From: Cheilinus undulatus
Taxonomy: Eukaryota; Chordata; Actinopteri; Labriformes; Labridae
Assembly: GCF_018320785.1 (NCBI RefSeq)
Contig: NC_054873.1
Coordinates: forward strand, 25,820,196-25,884,195
DNA: 64,000 nt
Direction of reading: 5' to 3'
The translations under genes and the position numbers were made by a program. Under the pieces are notes generated by a model. That model ran no database searches. It was given only the letters and a program-made list of their open reading frames with translations, and had not been told where the DNA came from. This document shows, piece after piece, positions 1 to 12,498 of the stretch. Each line of letters begins with the position of its first letter. The stretch's first letter is position 1.

Positions 1-109
1 CCTTTAGGCCTGTGAATCCGCTCCAAACTCGGTACACCAAACGTTCCCTTCTGTTATGCATTTAAGACCATTTCAATTCAAACAGCACTCTTTGTTATTG
101 TGTTTACAG

Positions 110-3100
110 AGTATCTTATGGATACGGAAGAGAAGATAGTTTCTGGGGTGGTGCATCCAGTAAAAATACCTGTTGCTTCACTGCCAGAGGAAGACAATAA
201 GCTTGATAAAGCTAGCTTGCTAAACCTGAATGCAGGAATGTGGTCTATTAAGGCTAGGTTACAAATCTTTGATAAAACCTTGGTAATGTTTGTTGCCATC
301 AAATCCTAAGAGTTGTGATTTTAAGCCTCTGGCTGTAGTTTTTAATTCTTTTTTTTTTTGTATATAAAAATCTATAAACTATATAGTGACTCATAGCAGA
401 AAAGTCGTTGCTAGAGTTCACTCTCTACCTGTTTCTCTGTTACTCTGTCCTTAGGTGCGTAGGCATCTCAATGACATGGCACGGATCTACTCCATCACAG
501 TAACTAATGCTGTAGACGGGGTATCCTCTGGATGCCGGGCTTGTGCTCTCAGCACTCAGCCATCTGGCTCTGCATGTGTGCCGTGCCCAGCTGGACATTA
601 CATAGACACAAGCACTAACCAGTGCACAGAGTGTCCACATAACACATACCTTGTGTCTCATGCTACACTGGGCCCAGATGCCTGCAAATCCTGTGGACCA
701 GCCAGCAAGAGCGATAAGGTTTGGTGGAATCAAAATGCTTTGTTTCTATTAAAAATATTTTATTACACTACTTTATTATCATGCCTATACTTTTGTGTTT
801 TTTTCACAGGACCACAGCTTATGTTACAGCGACTGCCACTTCACACACACAGACGGAAATGTTACTCTGACATATGACTTCAGCCTCCTAGGATCTGTGG
901 GATCTCTAATGAATGGTCCAAGCTTTACCTCTAAAGGAACCAAATACTTCCACCATTTCAATATCAGCCTGTGTGGAGGAAAGGTGTGAAGACTGTGGAA
1001 AACACATACAGAAAACACTGCCTTTTCGTAAAGCATGTTTTTGAACTGACATTTGTCTTTACATCAGGGTCAGCTGGCAGTGTGTACTGACAATGTAACC
1101 GACCTCTCCATTGCTGAGAAAGGGGATGGATCCAGTGCTGTCAAGACCTTTATCTGCCAGTCAACAATAATCCCAGCTAATGGACGAGGTTTCCATACAG
1201 CACTTGCCTCACAGTCCATTAACCTGGCCGACACATTCCTGGGTTAGTTATGTTAAATGCAGAGTGCAGTAGTGTGGAGACCTGCATTTAGTAGTTTCTT
1301 TACTGCTTTTATTGTCCTATTGATGCAACATTACCCATCAGGGGAGTTCTTTGATTGCTTTACTCTTGTTACAGAAAATACATGTTAAAAAAAACTGTCC
1401 ATACACTTAATTGTTTCTCTTTGTTATTAACAGGAGCATCAATAAATGACACACTTAACGGAATAAAAGCAAGACCTGAGCTGTACCCACAGACCTCCAA
1501 GAAAGTCCCTGATGTCAACTTCTACTACAGGTAGCTCTTTTTGGCTGACCAGTGAGGTCAGCCCTACACATGGCAATGTCTGATGTCTGTTGTCTGATGA
1601 TGCTAATTTATAAGCCTTACAATACAGAGTTGCGTTTTCTTGTGCTGAATGCTGGCAGTGATGGCTGCCTCCACTGTGTTAACTAGAGTCATACATACAG
1701 AGTTGTGTTATGGGTGGGGTTTACCCATGCTGAAAGCCCTCTAATGGCTGCCTCCACTGCTCTAAATACTCAGATATAGCTTTAGCATGGCCTCTGTTTA
1801 ACCATAACTGTTCCACATTTCTGTATGACAAAGAATAAAAACAACCCTATAAGCTTTTCATGTTGTGAAAGATGTTTTCACTCTTCTGCTGACCTGCTTT
1901 GGCATGACTATGCGATAGTTGAGGGGGATAGGGTAACTGCTTGTGTGAATGCTTGTGTACATTGGCTGCTTGTGCTTGTAGCGATTTGCTCTGAATTAAT
2001 CACAACAGCACTTAGATAAAACTGGACATTTCTTTATTAAAGCAAGCAAAGACAGCAACACTAAAAGCTTTCTGTAACAGAAAGGGGTGTTTTTTGCTCT
2101 TCTGACGAAATGCTTCGGCGTGAGTGTGTGATAGTTAAAAAGGGAAAGGGTTACTTGTTGTGCTTGTATGCAACGCCTGCTAGCTGAACGTTAGCTCGGC
2201 CTTAGCCACACCAACACATTTCTTCATTACAGTTAGCGCTGAAAGCAACACTGAAAGCTTTCTGTGACAGAAAACGATGTTGTCGCTCTTCTGTCGCCCC
2301 ACTTTAGCATGATTATGTGATAGTTACAGGGAAAAGGTTAGTTGTCGTAAACAGCTAATGAGTTGTTGTGTCCCAGCTAATGACTCTAGCAGGCCTGTCA
2401 TTAGCTGGAAGTGAGCCGCAGCGGTGCTTTTGTCTGAACCAGACATCTTGTCTCATTCAAACAAGCGCAGAGAGCAACACTGAAAGCTTATTGTGACAGA
2501 ATAAAAATGCTCTCGCTCTTCTCTTGGTCTGTTTCGGCATGGCTTTATGATCATGGCGGTGAACTTGTCCCGCGTTGTCGGGCGTTAGCTGTTAGCTTGG
2601 ATGTCGCTGCAGGACCGCTTCTGTTTATTCCAAACTGGACCGATTGTTCTTGTACTTGATTTGGACTCGTGATTTGAGACTCCTGCACAACCTTTGTTTT
2701 TTTCTCATTTTTCCATCATGATCTCCTGTATCCCATCATTCTTACTCCTATCATCCCTTTCTCTTTGACCGTTTGTGAGTCTTTTATGCAGCAGCGTCGG
2801 CTGCTCTCCTCCATAGACTGTAGAAAGAATTGGACAAACCCCATATGACGTCAGCCGTCTGCTTACATTAGGTGGATTCAAACAGCTCTTGAAGCCAATC
2901 CGTGGCAGCTTCCATATTGAAATCGCAGCCTCAACCGAACTTTGGATCAGGCTACAATCCACCCACTAAGCGCAACTTCCTGTCAGCTAGCTAGCATTCT
3001 GGTTGACAGAAATGTAGCTTCTGCCTGTTGAGTTATCTGCCAATCAAATGAGACAGGCCAAATCACTCAGCAGTGAGGTTTTTTTATCTAAACGATAGTG

Positions 3101-6100
3101 GTACAAAAAATTCACCCCCTGTACAGTGAGAGCACATGAAGACATTAGCTAATGAGACATGTTTGATTTTTTGAACCAGGCTGTAAACCAGTTAATTTCT
3201 AGTGTAAAAAACAGCTGTTTAACAGGAGTCCAGACAGGACTTCCGGTGTTCCTGCAGCCCGCCTCAAGTGGACACTCGTTAGATTGCAATTTTTTTGCAC
3301 TTCTGCATCGGCTTCATTTTCAGGACCGGAGGTTGCCGCTTGCTCTCCTCTCATCCTCATCTGCTTTCATGCTGTATAAGAGTGACACACACAAACACGA
3401 CGCTCACACACACATCTACACTGAAACGCACGCTAACATGTCAGTAGGGTAGACTTCAGTCTTCTATCTGTTGAGGGAAAAAGTTTCAGAATACTGGAGG
3501 ATAAACAGCAGAACTTTGTCCTCTTAAAGCTCCTCTCTGACCATGGAGGACCAGCGTGTCGGCGCTGTGTGTGTGTGTTTGCTCTGGCTGTGTGTGTATG
3601 TGTCGCCCGCGTGAGCCAGGGGTGTGCGCTATGTTAAAAAATATTTGGTAAATATTCCCTTAATACCATATGTTTATGGGGAAGAAATAAATGTTAAAAT
3701 CTCCACATTTGCGTTGTTAAGAGAACGTTACTTAAACGTTTACCACGTCTTTATTTGCAGGGAATATGATAAATGTACTGTTTTTTGATAACTGAAACTA
3801 AAAACATTAGGAACACTAAAGTAGACATTCAGCTTAATTTTACAAATATAAAGACCCTTACACACCTGTCTGAGGAATCAGAAATGTTAATGAAACTTGC
3901 TGCAGTTTTTATTTTATTTTAGCATAAACAGTTCATTAACAGTTAGTGTTTTATTGTTAGTATAAACTTACTACCATTACAGACATATCTGCCAAAAAAT
4001 ATTTGATCTCCAGTGACTCAGTGTCTGTCTCTATCATTGAAGTATGGACACGTCTCTGTAGTGTTTCATATGTACACAGAGAAGAGCTTTATTAAGAGGA
4101 GAAACAGAGAGAGAGAGAGGACAGCATGTAGCTTTGTACACTTAAGTTACCATAATAAATTTGGCTCACAAAAAATAACAATAATGACAAAATCCCTCTG
4201 GCAGTCAGGCATTTCAACAGGCATCCCAGATAATTGCGATCAGCCATATACTAGGTTTTAACCTAGTCTTGTTTAAAACATTGCTCCTCTTCATTTCTTC
4301 TTTACAACTTCAAAGTTGTAAGGTCTACACAAGAATAATAATACAAAGTAGCTCTGGTTTAAATCTTTTTGTAGATAATTTGAAGTTTCATCATGCTGTG
4401 TAGCACATTTTACACACACACATTTTACACTAAGGGGCTGCATCTGAAAAGATTTTGTTTTTTTTTGTGAAAGGAAGTCTGTGGATAATCTTGCCTGAAT
4501 GAGATAGCACTTTGAGTTGGCAGTGTTTGTGTACCAAAGAACGCTGCTCAGTTTTGTATCTTACCCCTGCTCCCAGTTCGTTTTTATTATGTTCAGTACA
4601 GATGGTGAGTTTCTGAATAATGAGTGATTTAGTGAAGGTAACAGACAACTATTTCTGTACCCAAGCTAAAAGAGGCTATTAAAGTTTGCTGGTTCTCTCT
4701 GAAGTGGGTGTTTTTGATACTCTCTCACCTAAGGTTGCTCTGGAGACCATATTGTTCCTTCAGATGACTGCTGAAGGCAAAGCTCCTAATTACAAACAGG
4801 TCTTCAACTGTCCTGATGCCCCAGTCTTCCCATTGTGTAAAAACTGAATCTAATAATTGGATGGGATAAAAGAGTGTTTGCCTGTAACTAGTAAACATAC
4901 TGTACGGATAAATTCTTATTTCACACAATGTAGAATTGAGAGTAGGTATGATAGACATTGAGAGTTTGTATGGAAGGTGATTGTTCAGGGATGCTGGGGT
5001 CTAACTTGACAAAGCAGCAGTGCCTGTCAATCTGCATAGTAGGTTTTGGGGGCTATTAGGGACCATGTAGTTGTGTAGGTAGTGTCAGCATTTCTGATGC
5101 CTGTCTAGCTCTTAAAAATGGAGCCTAGGTCTGTTCATGTTGGCACTGCTGTGTTATCATGCCCTCTAAGGGCCACATGGTAGGTTATGTAACTTATCAG
5201 GGGGGTATGAGGGCATAATAAGGATCCTTTTCATCTGGACACAGATACCTTGTATTATGTTAAATCTGGTGTTAAGCTGTTGGCTCTGTCATTTTCCTTT
5301 ATGTATAAAAATTATTTTTATTGGCCAGGTCCTTAGAGTCAACCTCGTCGTGTGAGTCAGGCCGGAGTGCAGTGGTGACACTTCGCTGTAACCCAGAGAA
5401 AAACTCTAAAGGGGAGCTCTCAGTTCCTAGGTACTACATTTGGAATGCATTTATTTGTTCCTGTGTAATATCAGTTCAAACCTCTACTGGTAACTTTATG
5501 TGGTTTTCCACTAACAGCTTGTGATTGCCTATTACAGTCAGTGCCCTGCAGGAACCTGTGACGGCTGCACCTTTAACTTCTTATGGGAGAGCTCGGGAGC
5601 ATGTCCTACATGCACAGAAAGAGACTACCATCAGATAGAAGGAGCCTGCAAGGGACGGCAACAGGTGTGTGTGGACACTAGACAAAAATACTGGGGTTAT
5701 TAAAGTCATAGAGTAAAGAAATATCATGATTAAAGTGCACTGGATGTGGAGTGATGCACCGTTCTGACTTCCAGCTGGGATTCTGCATTGTTTTTTAATG
5801 ATATATTTAATTATATATTAAATCCCAGGACCTGCTCTATGTGTGGACAGAGCCAAAGCTGTGTATAGGAGGTGTGACCTTGCCTGAAAAGAAAACTTTG
5901 CCCTGTGAAGGTGTGGAGTTTTGGGTCCGGCTCGGTGCAGGACTTGGAGCCTTCACCGCAGTGCTGCTCATCTCCCTCACCTGTTACTTCTGGAAAAAGA
6001 ATAAGCGGTAAAATTATTGACTGTTTATAAAGATAGATGACAAACCTCTTCTAGTTGTACAAAAGTGAAGTTATAATGTCACCACATTTGTCTACATAGG

Positions 6101-6534
6101 CACCAAATCGCTAATTAAAATTAACCACTCAAGAAAAGGACTTGAACATGGATCGGCATGATTATAATTAGTTATCCCTTTTCATATTAAGACAGTTCTA
6201 TCTCTCTTGTCTTTGCTAGATTGGAGTACAAATACTCTCGCTTGGTGATGTCTGCCAATAAGGAGTGTGAGATGCCAGGAGCTGACAGCTGTGCCGTGAT
6301 GGAGGGAGAAAATGAGGGAGACATGGAGGATGAAGTTGTATATACAAAGCCTTCTCTGCTCGGAAAACTTAAAGCCATAGCATCCAAGGTGAGAGCCAAC
6401 AAATATTACTTTATTGTGATAAAATGAAATGTTGAACATGCTGCAAATTTTGTTTATAATTGCAGAAAAACGGAGAAAGCTTTGAACATGTGCAGCTAAA
6501 CTCATCTCATTCAAAAGCGCTGGTTTGGAGCTAG
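110..6534 (+). CDS. elapor2: ELAPOR2 (KIAA1324L), 3' part of gene, ten exons
   Basis: Type I membrane protein of the endosome-lysosome-associated apoptosis and autophagy regulator family; the 5' part lies outside the window. Exons: 110-159 (end uncertain; an in-phase donor at 283 is also possible), 455-718, 810-983, 1068-1242, 1434-1530, 5329-5430, 5538-5664, 5829-6007, 6220-6388, 6466-6534. All joins keep frame and give about 467 residues ending in TAG. Visible in order: a Cys-rich CPAGHY...C..CP module (exon 455-718), the MRH-like segment with YSDC and [15 protein letters not shown] (810-983), a [13 protein letters not shown] block (5538-5664), one membrane helix before YFWKKNK (5829-6007), and an acidic cytosolic tail with [11 protein letters not shown]. 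The wording matches remembered vertebrate ELAPOR2 better than ELAPOR1. The 1531-5328 intron is large and repeat-rich. Confidence 0.93.
1851..2560. repeat. Degenerate ~200-bp tandem repeat, four units, in elapor2 intron
   Basis: Four diverged copies of a block beginning with AAGCTT(T/A)..TGTgaaaga/acagaa, followed by GCTCTTCT and then a TGATAGTT-like motif plus G/A-rich sequence. They start near 1851, 2062, 2251 and 2482, so spacing is about 211, 189 and 231 bases. The last three units are preceded by related AGCAACACT sequence. Found by eye. Confidence 0.65.
2800..2985. repeat. Dispersed teleost repeat (CCATAGACTGTA type)
   Basis: The segment starts with CCATAGACTGTAgaaagaat, continues through TGACGTCA and GAAGCCAATC, and reaches CATATTGAAATCGCAGCC. 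I recognise this order from a short interspersed sequence common in fish genomes; the class is not certain. It lies in the large elapor2 intron. Confidence 0.5.
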
Positions 6535-7071
6535 AGAGGTGGATACATGATCGAGAGAGATTGGACCTTCAAAGAGACTCACCACTGAACAACCCATTTA
6601 ACCAACCGCCCCTTTCATGAGCCTCGGTACCTGGGAATGTGTGTACATCCCCACACATCCACACGCATAATGCACCTGGAGCCAGGGCTAGGAGTCACAC
6701 AAGCACTTTGGCCTTAAAGCTTGGTAGGACCGATCCGTCCAGCGTGAAGCGGAGGTGTGTGTTGGAAACCTCCAGGTAGTATTGTAGTTCGGACCGATGT
6801 CAGAAAGGCTGATAGAGGAGCTCAGGGGAAGATGAGGACCTAACGGATCAATTTCTGTTTTCTTAAGACAAATTTCAGTTTATGTGGTGTGGAAATGTGT
6901 TTTGAAAGCCAGGTGGTGGTTTCCTGTCAGTGTCACCAGTCTGAATGTACATCTGTCTCCTTTTCACAGACTTTACTGTCTTCTCTCTTGTTTGATCTGC
7001 TGCTGCCGATTTCAGAATGAAAGTATCGTGTGAGATAAGTGAAGGCTGTGGTGTGTGTCCATGTATGTCAA

Positions 7072-7077
7072 ATAAAT
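7072..7077 (+). terminator. elapor2 poly(A) signal AATAAA
   Basis: Canonical AATAAA 538 bases after the elapor2 stop codon, in an otherwise gene-free stretch. It likely ends a 3' UTR of about 560 bases. Confidence 0.7.
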
Positions 7078-8149
7078 TATGATGTATTTATGTAAAAGTG
7101 GACAATGTTTTATTGATCTGAATGGTTCAAGAAACCAACTTAAGGGCTCTGAGATATTTACTTAAACAGACATAAGTGGAGTAACAAGTAAGGTGATGAA
7201 TATAAATCTCTACAAACATCAACATGGTTAACCAATTTTGATGGAACATTTGAGAGCAAAGCTTATACTTTGAATCCTTAAATTGCAAAAATAGTCAACA
7301 TCACTTAAGGGGTGTTACAGGCAGCCAGAGATAAACAGCGAGTGGAATGGCAAGGCAAGTGGCTGTCTTTCTTTCAAGATCTTTCTCAGGACATTATTCA
7401 GAGGTACAAGAAGTTTGGTGGAGTAGAAAAGCGACTATAGGAGAAGGGGCTGGGGTATAATATGAGTTATCCAACTGTGCTGAGAGTTGTGGCCGATAAC
7501 ATCAGGCACACCTCTGCTTTGCCAGAAGAGGTTGAGGACTTTATTTAATTGAGAGCCTCTAACATGACAGGTGACATCGCCAATACCTGAGAGAACCGGG
7601 TGAGCCACTTTAGGCTCTGATTATGTGAACTATCATGTGAGTTTATTTTGCTTATACCATTTGCATTCCCAGAGGTGGATAACGTGTCTTTATTGGATGG
7701 CATTATATATTAGTGTTTATTTGTTTCAATATCTGTGATTATGAAAAGAACAAAAAAGGAAAAACAGTTGTTATTTTAGGATAATTTTTTGTTATAAGAG
7801 ATTATTATTCTGTGCTTCTCTCTTCCTTCTCTCCCAAAGATCAGGGCAAGGGGGGAATACAAGGGTGAATAATGTATAAACAAGTGAAACACGAGAAATG
7901 TAAGACAGGTACAAAAATCCCAATTAGCAATAGATGTTCTGGAGGAGGAACTAGGACTAGTTAAAGAAAAAAACGGCCAGCAATCTACATCTTAATAAAC
8001 CTGTCTAAATGTCATAACCCAGGCCCTAAAGCTTGTTTTTAGAAATTAAATTGTTCCCTCCTTGATCAAGATCAGGTCAAAACCTCAAGCCAAGGATCTT
8101 ATTAAAACCTATTGGAGCAGAGCTGTGACTCAGAATATAGAATTAAATA
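7078..8149. other. Intergenic, no gene recognised
   Basis: AT-rich sequence with no long open frame or recognised domain. The right part (from about 7,850) may be a decayed upstream part of the L1-like fragment that follows, but I cannot align it. Confidence 0.5.
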
Positions 8150-8600
8150 AGAGCCAAATCAGGAGATTTGGTGGTATCTTAGCCAAAGAATAAAGAGCAT
8201 CAACCCCCATCACAACAGGTGACAATCTGAGAATGAAAAAAGCCAATAAGCAAAATTACAAAATAAACTTGATGACTTGTACAAGTTAAAATAGGAAGGA
8301 GCCTATATTAGATCACGAATAAAATAGTTAGAAGAGGGAGAGCAAAACTCTGCCTATTTCTTTTGGATGGAGAAAAATAATCCTATAAATGTGACAATAG
8401 AACAACTAAAGGCGAATAACAAAGTTACTGATAACTCCAAAGAAATAGCCACAGAATGCCACAAATTTGACAAAAAAAAAAAAAACAATACACATCCAAC
8501 TACAGTGAAGCAGCTGCCAATTATTTCTTGGACTCCATTAGCCACTGTAAGACCACGTCTCCAGAAGATAAGGATTTATCATCTCCTGTGAAGAGATAAC
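8150..8600 (+). mobile_element. L1-like LINE ORF2 fragment (decayed)
   Basis: Reading + strand around 8310-8545 gives a sequence resembling the linker between endonuclease and reverse transcriptase of L1-type ORF2 proteins: RSRIK, then EEGE.NSAYFFWMEKNN, then NNKVTDNSKEIATECH and an F.K motif. One in-frame stop interrupts it and a poly-A run follows at 8470. No reverse-transcriptase catalytic motif is visible, so it is a dead, 5'-truncated or internally broken piece. Confidence 0.6.
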
Positions 8601-8733
8601 ACAATATAATCACTTATTACGGACCATAACTGGACTGAAATACTTTTTTATTTCAACTAAACTTAAAACAAAAAAACTATAGTAAAATCATAAATGTTTG
8701 AAATGAGTAAAATTGGTTAGTAAAATTGGACTA

Positions 8734-9753
8734 CACTGTAAAAAGCAACATCCATTTTACTCACAAACATTGAGTTGAAATTACTCAGTTCTTCTTAACC
8801 TGTTCTAAATACTTATTATAAACAAGTTAATTGTACTTCTTGGCCATAACAGCAAAAGGGCTTGATTTACTTAAGTTAACTTAGTTTAAAAAAATTAAGT
8901 AAAAAGGGGGTATAATTAAGTTGTGTTAACTTAAAAATCCAAAACAACGATTTGAACTCTATTTTTATGAGCTGATAGAACTTATTTCAGTTTTAAGTGA
9001 ACAGTACTCAAACAATTTAAGTATTTTTTGTTATAACTCATATTATTTGAGTTGTGGCAAATCTGCAATTTTCCCAGAATGCCTTTGGGCACTAAACCTT
9101 TATGCACTCTGTTTGCTGCAGCTGTCTTTGCCTGGACACTTTTGAAAAAGAGATTTTTAATCTCAATGAGGTTTTCTCCTGGTTAACAAAAGGTGAAATA
9201 AGATAAATAAATAAAATGCACCACGAGTGAAGTTGCTGTCTCAATTAAAGAAGTCCCACCCACAGGGTATAGTGATACTGTTATCAGCATCAATGGAAAT
9301 TATATGGCACACTGTCATTGATGAAGTGGGTCACCAACAACCATTGTTGCAAATGGTGGCACATGATAGTCCACCTTAGGTGAAATGATAATTTACAAAA
9401 CTTTTGTATTAGCTGATATTCTAAGGTAATTGGTTATCTAAGATATTTTGAGTGCTCTTAACTTATCAGTGTTTACAACTAAAAATGTTAAGTATTACAC
9501 ACTCAAAGTAGATGATTTAGGCAAAGTCCTGTAAACTTAAATTAACATTTGAATCTCAGTTGTGAAAACTTAAAGTAATTGATTTTAAAGTAGTATTGAA
9601 TACTTAAATAGTTCAAGTAGAACAAGTACTGCACACTACTAACAAACAAGTTTTTTTAACTCACAAAAGTCAAGTGTAGTTTACTTGTTATTTCTGAGGC
9701 AACGACTTTCCGTAATTTTTTTAAGTAAGCTCAACTAATTTTTTCTTACAGTG
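8734..9753. mobile_element. Non-autonomous DNA transposon with CACTGTAA terminal inverted repeats
   Basis: The left end reads CACTGTAAAAAG and the reverse complement of the right end reads CACTGTAAGAAAAA. The 1,020-bp interior is AT-rich with many ACTTAAGT/AACTTAA motifs on both strands and no transposase frame. A TA flanks each end, but a longer target duplication is not clear, so the superfamily is unassigned. Confidence 0.65.
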
Positions 9754-10165
9754 TAGAGCCCATCCAGTGCTGTTTGCAGCCCCAGTTATTTTTTGTTTCT
9801 GGTGTTTATTTTTCTACCTTTGTTACTATTGACATATCTATTATGTTTGTATTTATGTTTTTGTAGGTTTGTCTCTCTTAATACTTGTATGTTTCTTTGT
9901 TTTTCAATAAAAATAAAAAGAAGTGGCAGAAGTGAAGGCTGCAAACATAAGTGCTAGGGACACTACAATGACATTTTTGACTCCAATATGCCATGATCTA
10001 ACTACAGTTTTCAGTGACAAGTAAAGCCAGCATATTTTCATTTGGAGTGGTAGTGACTTGGAAATAGTTTTCCACTGCCTTTCCTCACTCCCACTTTTGG
10101 AGGCTCTGCATGAACAGAGCCAGCAAGTTAAAATTGATAAGCAGCGCCCCCTGCTGTTGTGATGG
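9754..10165. other. Intergenic, nothing recognised
   Basis: AT-rich spacer between two inverted-repeat elements; no gene, no RNA gene and no clear repeat was seen. Confidence 0.4.
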
Positions 10166-10560
10166 TACGGAAGAGTATTAGGGCCACTGAAAAAAAAAAA
10201 AATTGAGACGAATTTTTTTTTTTCACTTGTAAGAAAAAAGTCAGAATTCTGAGATTAAAGTCAGAATTCTGAGATTAAAGTCAGAATTGTGAGAAAAAAG
10301 TCAGAATTCTGAGATTAAAGTCAGAATTCTGACTTTAATCTCAGAATTCTGAAAAAAAAAATTTAGACTTTTTTTCATTTGAAGAATAAAGACAGAATTC
10401 TGACTTTTTTTTCTCAGAATTCTGACTTTTTTTCCTCAGAATTCTGACTTTAATCTCAGAATTCTGACTTTAATCTCAGAATTCTGACTTTTTTCTCACA
10501 AGTGAAAAAAAATTTTTCGTCTCAAATTTTTTTTTTCAGTGGCCCCAATACTCTTCCGTA
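10166..10560. mobile_element. 395-bp near-perfect palindromic (foldback) element
   Basis: The left arm begins TACGGAAGAGTATT, then GGGCCACTGAAAAA, then GAGACGAA, then repeated GTCAGAATTCTGAGATTAAA units. The right arm is its reverse complement and ends at CTCTTCCGTA. Almost the whole element is stem. Each arm carries several copies of a roughly 20-bp unit centred on the palindrome CAGAATTCTG. TGATG occurs next to each end, one base offset on the left, and may be a target duplication. No coding capacity. Confidence 0.8.
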
Positions 10561-10879
10561 TGATGAAATAGCTGGGACTTTTGTTAAAAAATCAGAGGTG
10601 GAATTTTACTGACAAAAGTCATGTGACAGTTTTTTTTGTCTCAATAAGATTTATGTTATTTTGTTGTATGATTTAAATCTCTGTCTTTGTGAATTCTAGT
10701 AGTTTTTAATTGTAAGGCATGTCACATAAGTTTCTGAACCATGATTTGTTAGAAAAATGGTGGGCATTTATTCAAAAGTTGGGTTTTGTATTTGTAAAAC
10801 GTGTGCATTTGTTTGATACTTAGGTTTTGTATTTAAAAAATGTTTATTACTTATTGTATTGGTTAGTGAATCAGCAGAC
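10561..10879. other. Intergenic spacer, nothing recognised
   Basis: AT-rich sequence between the palindromic element and the SINE-like units; no supported feature. Confidence 0.4.
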
Positions 10880-11045
10880 ATTTGTGAAAAACACCTTGTT
10901 TTTGAAGTTTTACACGCCACTGACGAATTGGGTTGAGTGTCTTGCCCAAGGACACACCAAGACTGCAGGGGCTGGGGATAGAACCCACAACCTTCTGATT
11001 GCGAGACGGCTGAGTTTACCGACTGGGCCACAGTCGCAATGGCAG
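10880..11045 (-). mobile_element. tRNA-derived SINE-like unit, minus strand
   Basis: On the minus strand the sequence starts GCGACTGTGGCCCAGTCGG (A-box-like) and has GGTTGTGGGTTCTATCC (B-box-like) about 30 bases later, then TGTCCTTGGGCAAGACACT, a body I recognise from fish interspersed repeats. It cannot be a working tRNA gene because there is no acceptor stem. Confidence 0.6.
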
Positions 11046-11111
11046 TGATCATGTAAATTGAAAACATAATATTGGAGATGACTGCTGCAAAAATCCTCAC
11101 AGAGTTTCAGA

Positions 11112-11295
11112 GGGCAGCACAGCGGCCCAGTGTTAGCACTGTGGCCTCACAGCAGAAACACGTCCTGTCCGTGTGGAGTTTGCATGTCCTCCCCATGACT
11201 GCGTGGGTTTCTCCAGGATGCTCTGGTTTCCTCCTACAGTCCAAAAACATGCAGCCTCAGGTGAATTGGACACTTTAAATCCTCCCTAATCTGGT
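11112..11295 (+). mobile_element. tRNA-derived SINE, plus strand
   Basis: Starts GGGCAGCACAGCGGCCCAGT, then TTAGCACTGTGGCCTCACAGC, then the body TGTGGAGTTTGCATGTCCTC, TGCGTGGGTTTCTCC, GTTTCCTCCTACAGTCC and AAAAACATGCA. This order is that of a widespread vertebrate SINE; the B-box part is partly lost. Coordinates are approximate. Confidence 0.7.
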
Positions 11296-11839
11296 CTAAT
11301 CATCTTTAAAATGTGACTGAAATTAACTTTTTGACTCTCCAGCAAAGGTGGTGTGTTGAAGAAACAAAGCCATTATTTATCACCAAGATAATAATTCCGT
11401 TTATTATTCAGTTGGAACTTTTAATATAGATGATAACATATGTGATGGTCTTGCTAGTTGCTTGTTTCGCTGGCTGTTCTTCTGTGAGTTTCAGGTCCCA
11501 GTTGGTTTGCTGAGGCTATCATGGATGGAGAACATCGTGGAACCTCTGACATCACCAACACATCCCTGTTCAAATTTCTATTCTATGAATGGAAAAGGGA
11601 ATTTAAAAAAATAAAATTCCTCTACTTATCTTTGTTTTTCTTTTTTTAGACAAATGTAGTAGATGTTTTTTTCACCTTGACACCTCTCAGCTGTCATCTG
11701 CAGTCTTCCTCAGGCTGTGGACAACAGTCGAAACATTACAAAGTAAAATAAACATCTAGTAAAAGTAATAAATTTAGTCAAGGAAAAAATTACCAAGAAA
11801 TAAATTAGCCATGAAACAGAAATGTGAGAGCACACAACA
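11296..11839. other. Intergenic spacer, nothing recognised
   Basis: No coding or RNA feature supported. Confidence 0.4.
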
Positions 11840-12476
11840 AGGCCCCGTCCACATGGAGGTGAATTCAGGGGTATACGCAAAAGTTTTTTTATTGTATCGG
11901 TGTTTTATCCACATGAAAACGGCATTTTGGGTGACTGTAAATGATAGTTTTTAGAAAATGGGTCCCAGAGTGCGCAAATCTGTAAACGACTACTGTTTCA
12001 TCTCCGTGTGGATGGCCAGCCACATCTTTCTAGAAACGATTACATCACACATAGCGTAGCTCTCTTAAGATGCCTGCGCAGATCCGGCCAAAACAACAAT
12101 GGCTGATTACAGGGTTGTGCTCGTGCTGCAGAAGCTACTGAGCTTGTTATGGCTTTTTACAGTAAAATCTGATGCTCCTTTATCACCACCGTGAAACGCA
12201 TACACCATATGTTCTTAAATGCAACGCGAAAAACAACCAAAAGGGCAACTAGAAGAAAGTTAGTGTCAGTTTTCTGTGATCTTCTCTCTTTTGGTGCATT
12301 TCTGTGGCAGCAATGCAGCACACGTACAGGCTTGGCATATGCACTACAAAGTTTTCAGTCGTTTTCAGGGGTTCCGTGCTTACACGGATATTTCCTGAAA
12401 TGATCTCGCCTTTACAGAAAACTTTTTCAAAACGAAACAGCAATATATCATTTTCATTTCCGTGTGGACGAGGCCT
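11840..12476. mobile_element. Inverted-repeat element with AGGCC(C/T)CGTCCACA ends
   Basis: The left end reads AGGCCCCGTCCACATGGA; the right end in reverse complement reads AGGCCTCGTCCACACGGA. The arms are similar for further stretches (TTTCATCTCCGTGTGGA internally on the left, CATTTCCGTGTGGACG on the right). The 637-bp body has no transposase. It looks like a non-autonomous DNA transposon whose family I cannot name. No clear target duplication. Confidence 0.6.
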
Positions 12477-12498
12477 AAGAGTTCATAGTTAATATATA

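Noticed and set aside
10960-11040. Possible tRNA gene on the minus strand
   Set aside because: A- and B-box-like words are present, but there is no acceptor stem and the body matches a SINE-type repeat.
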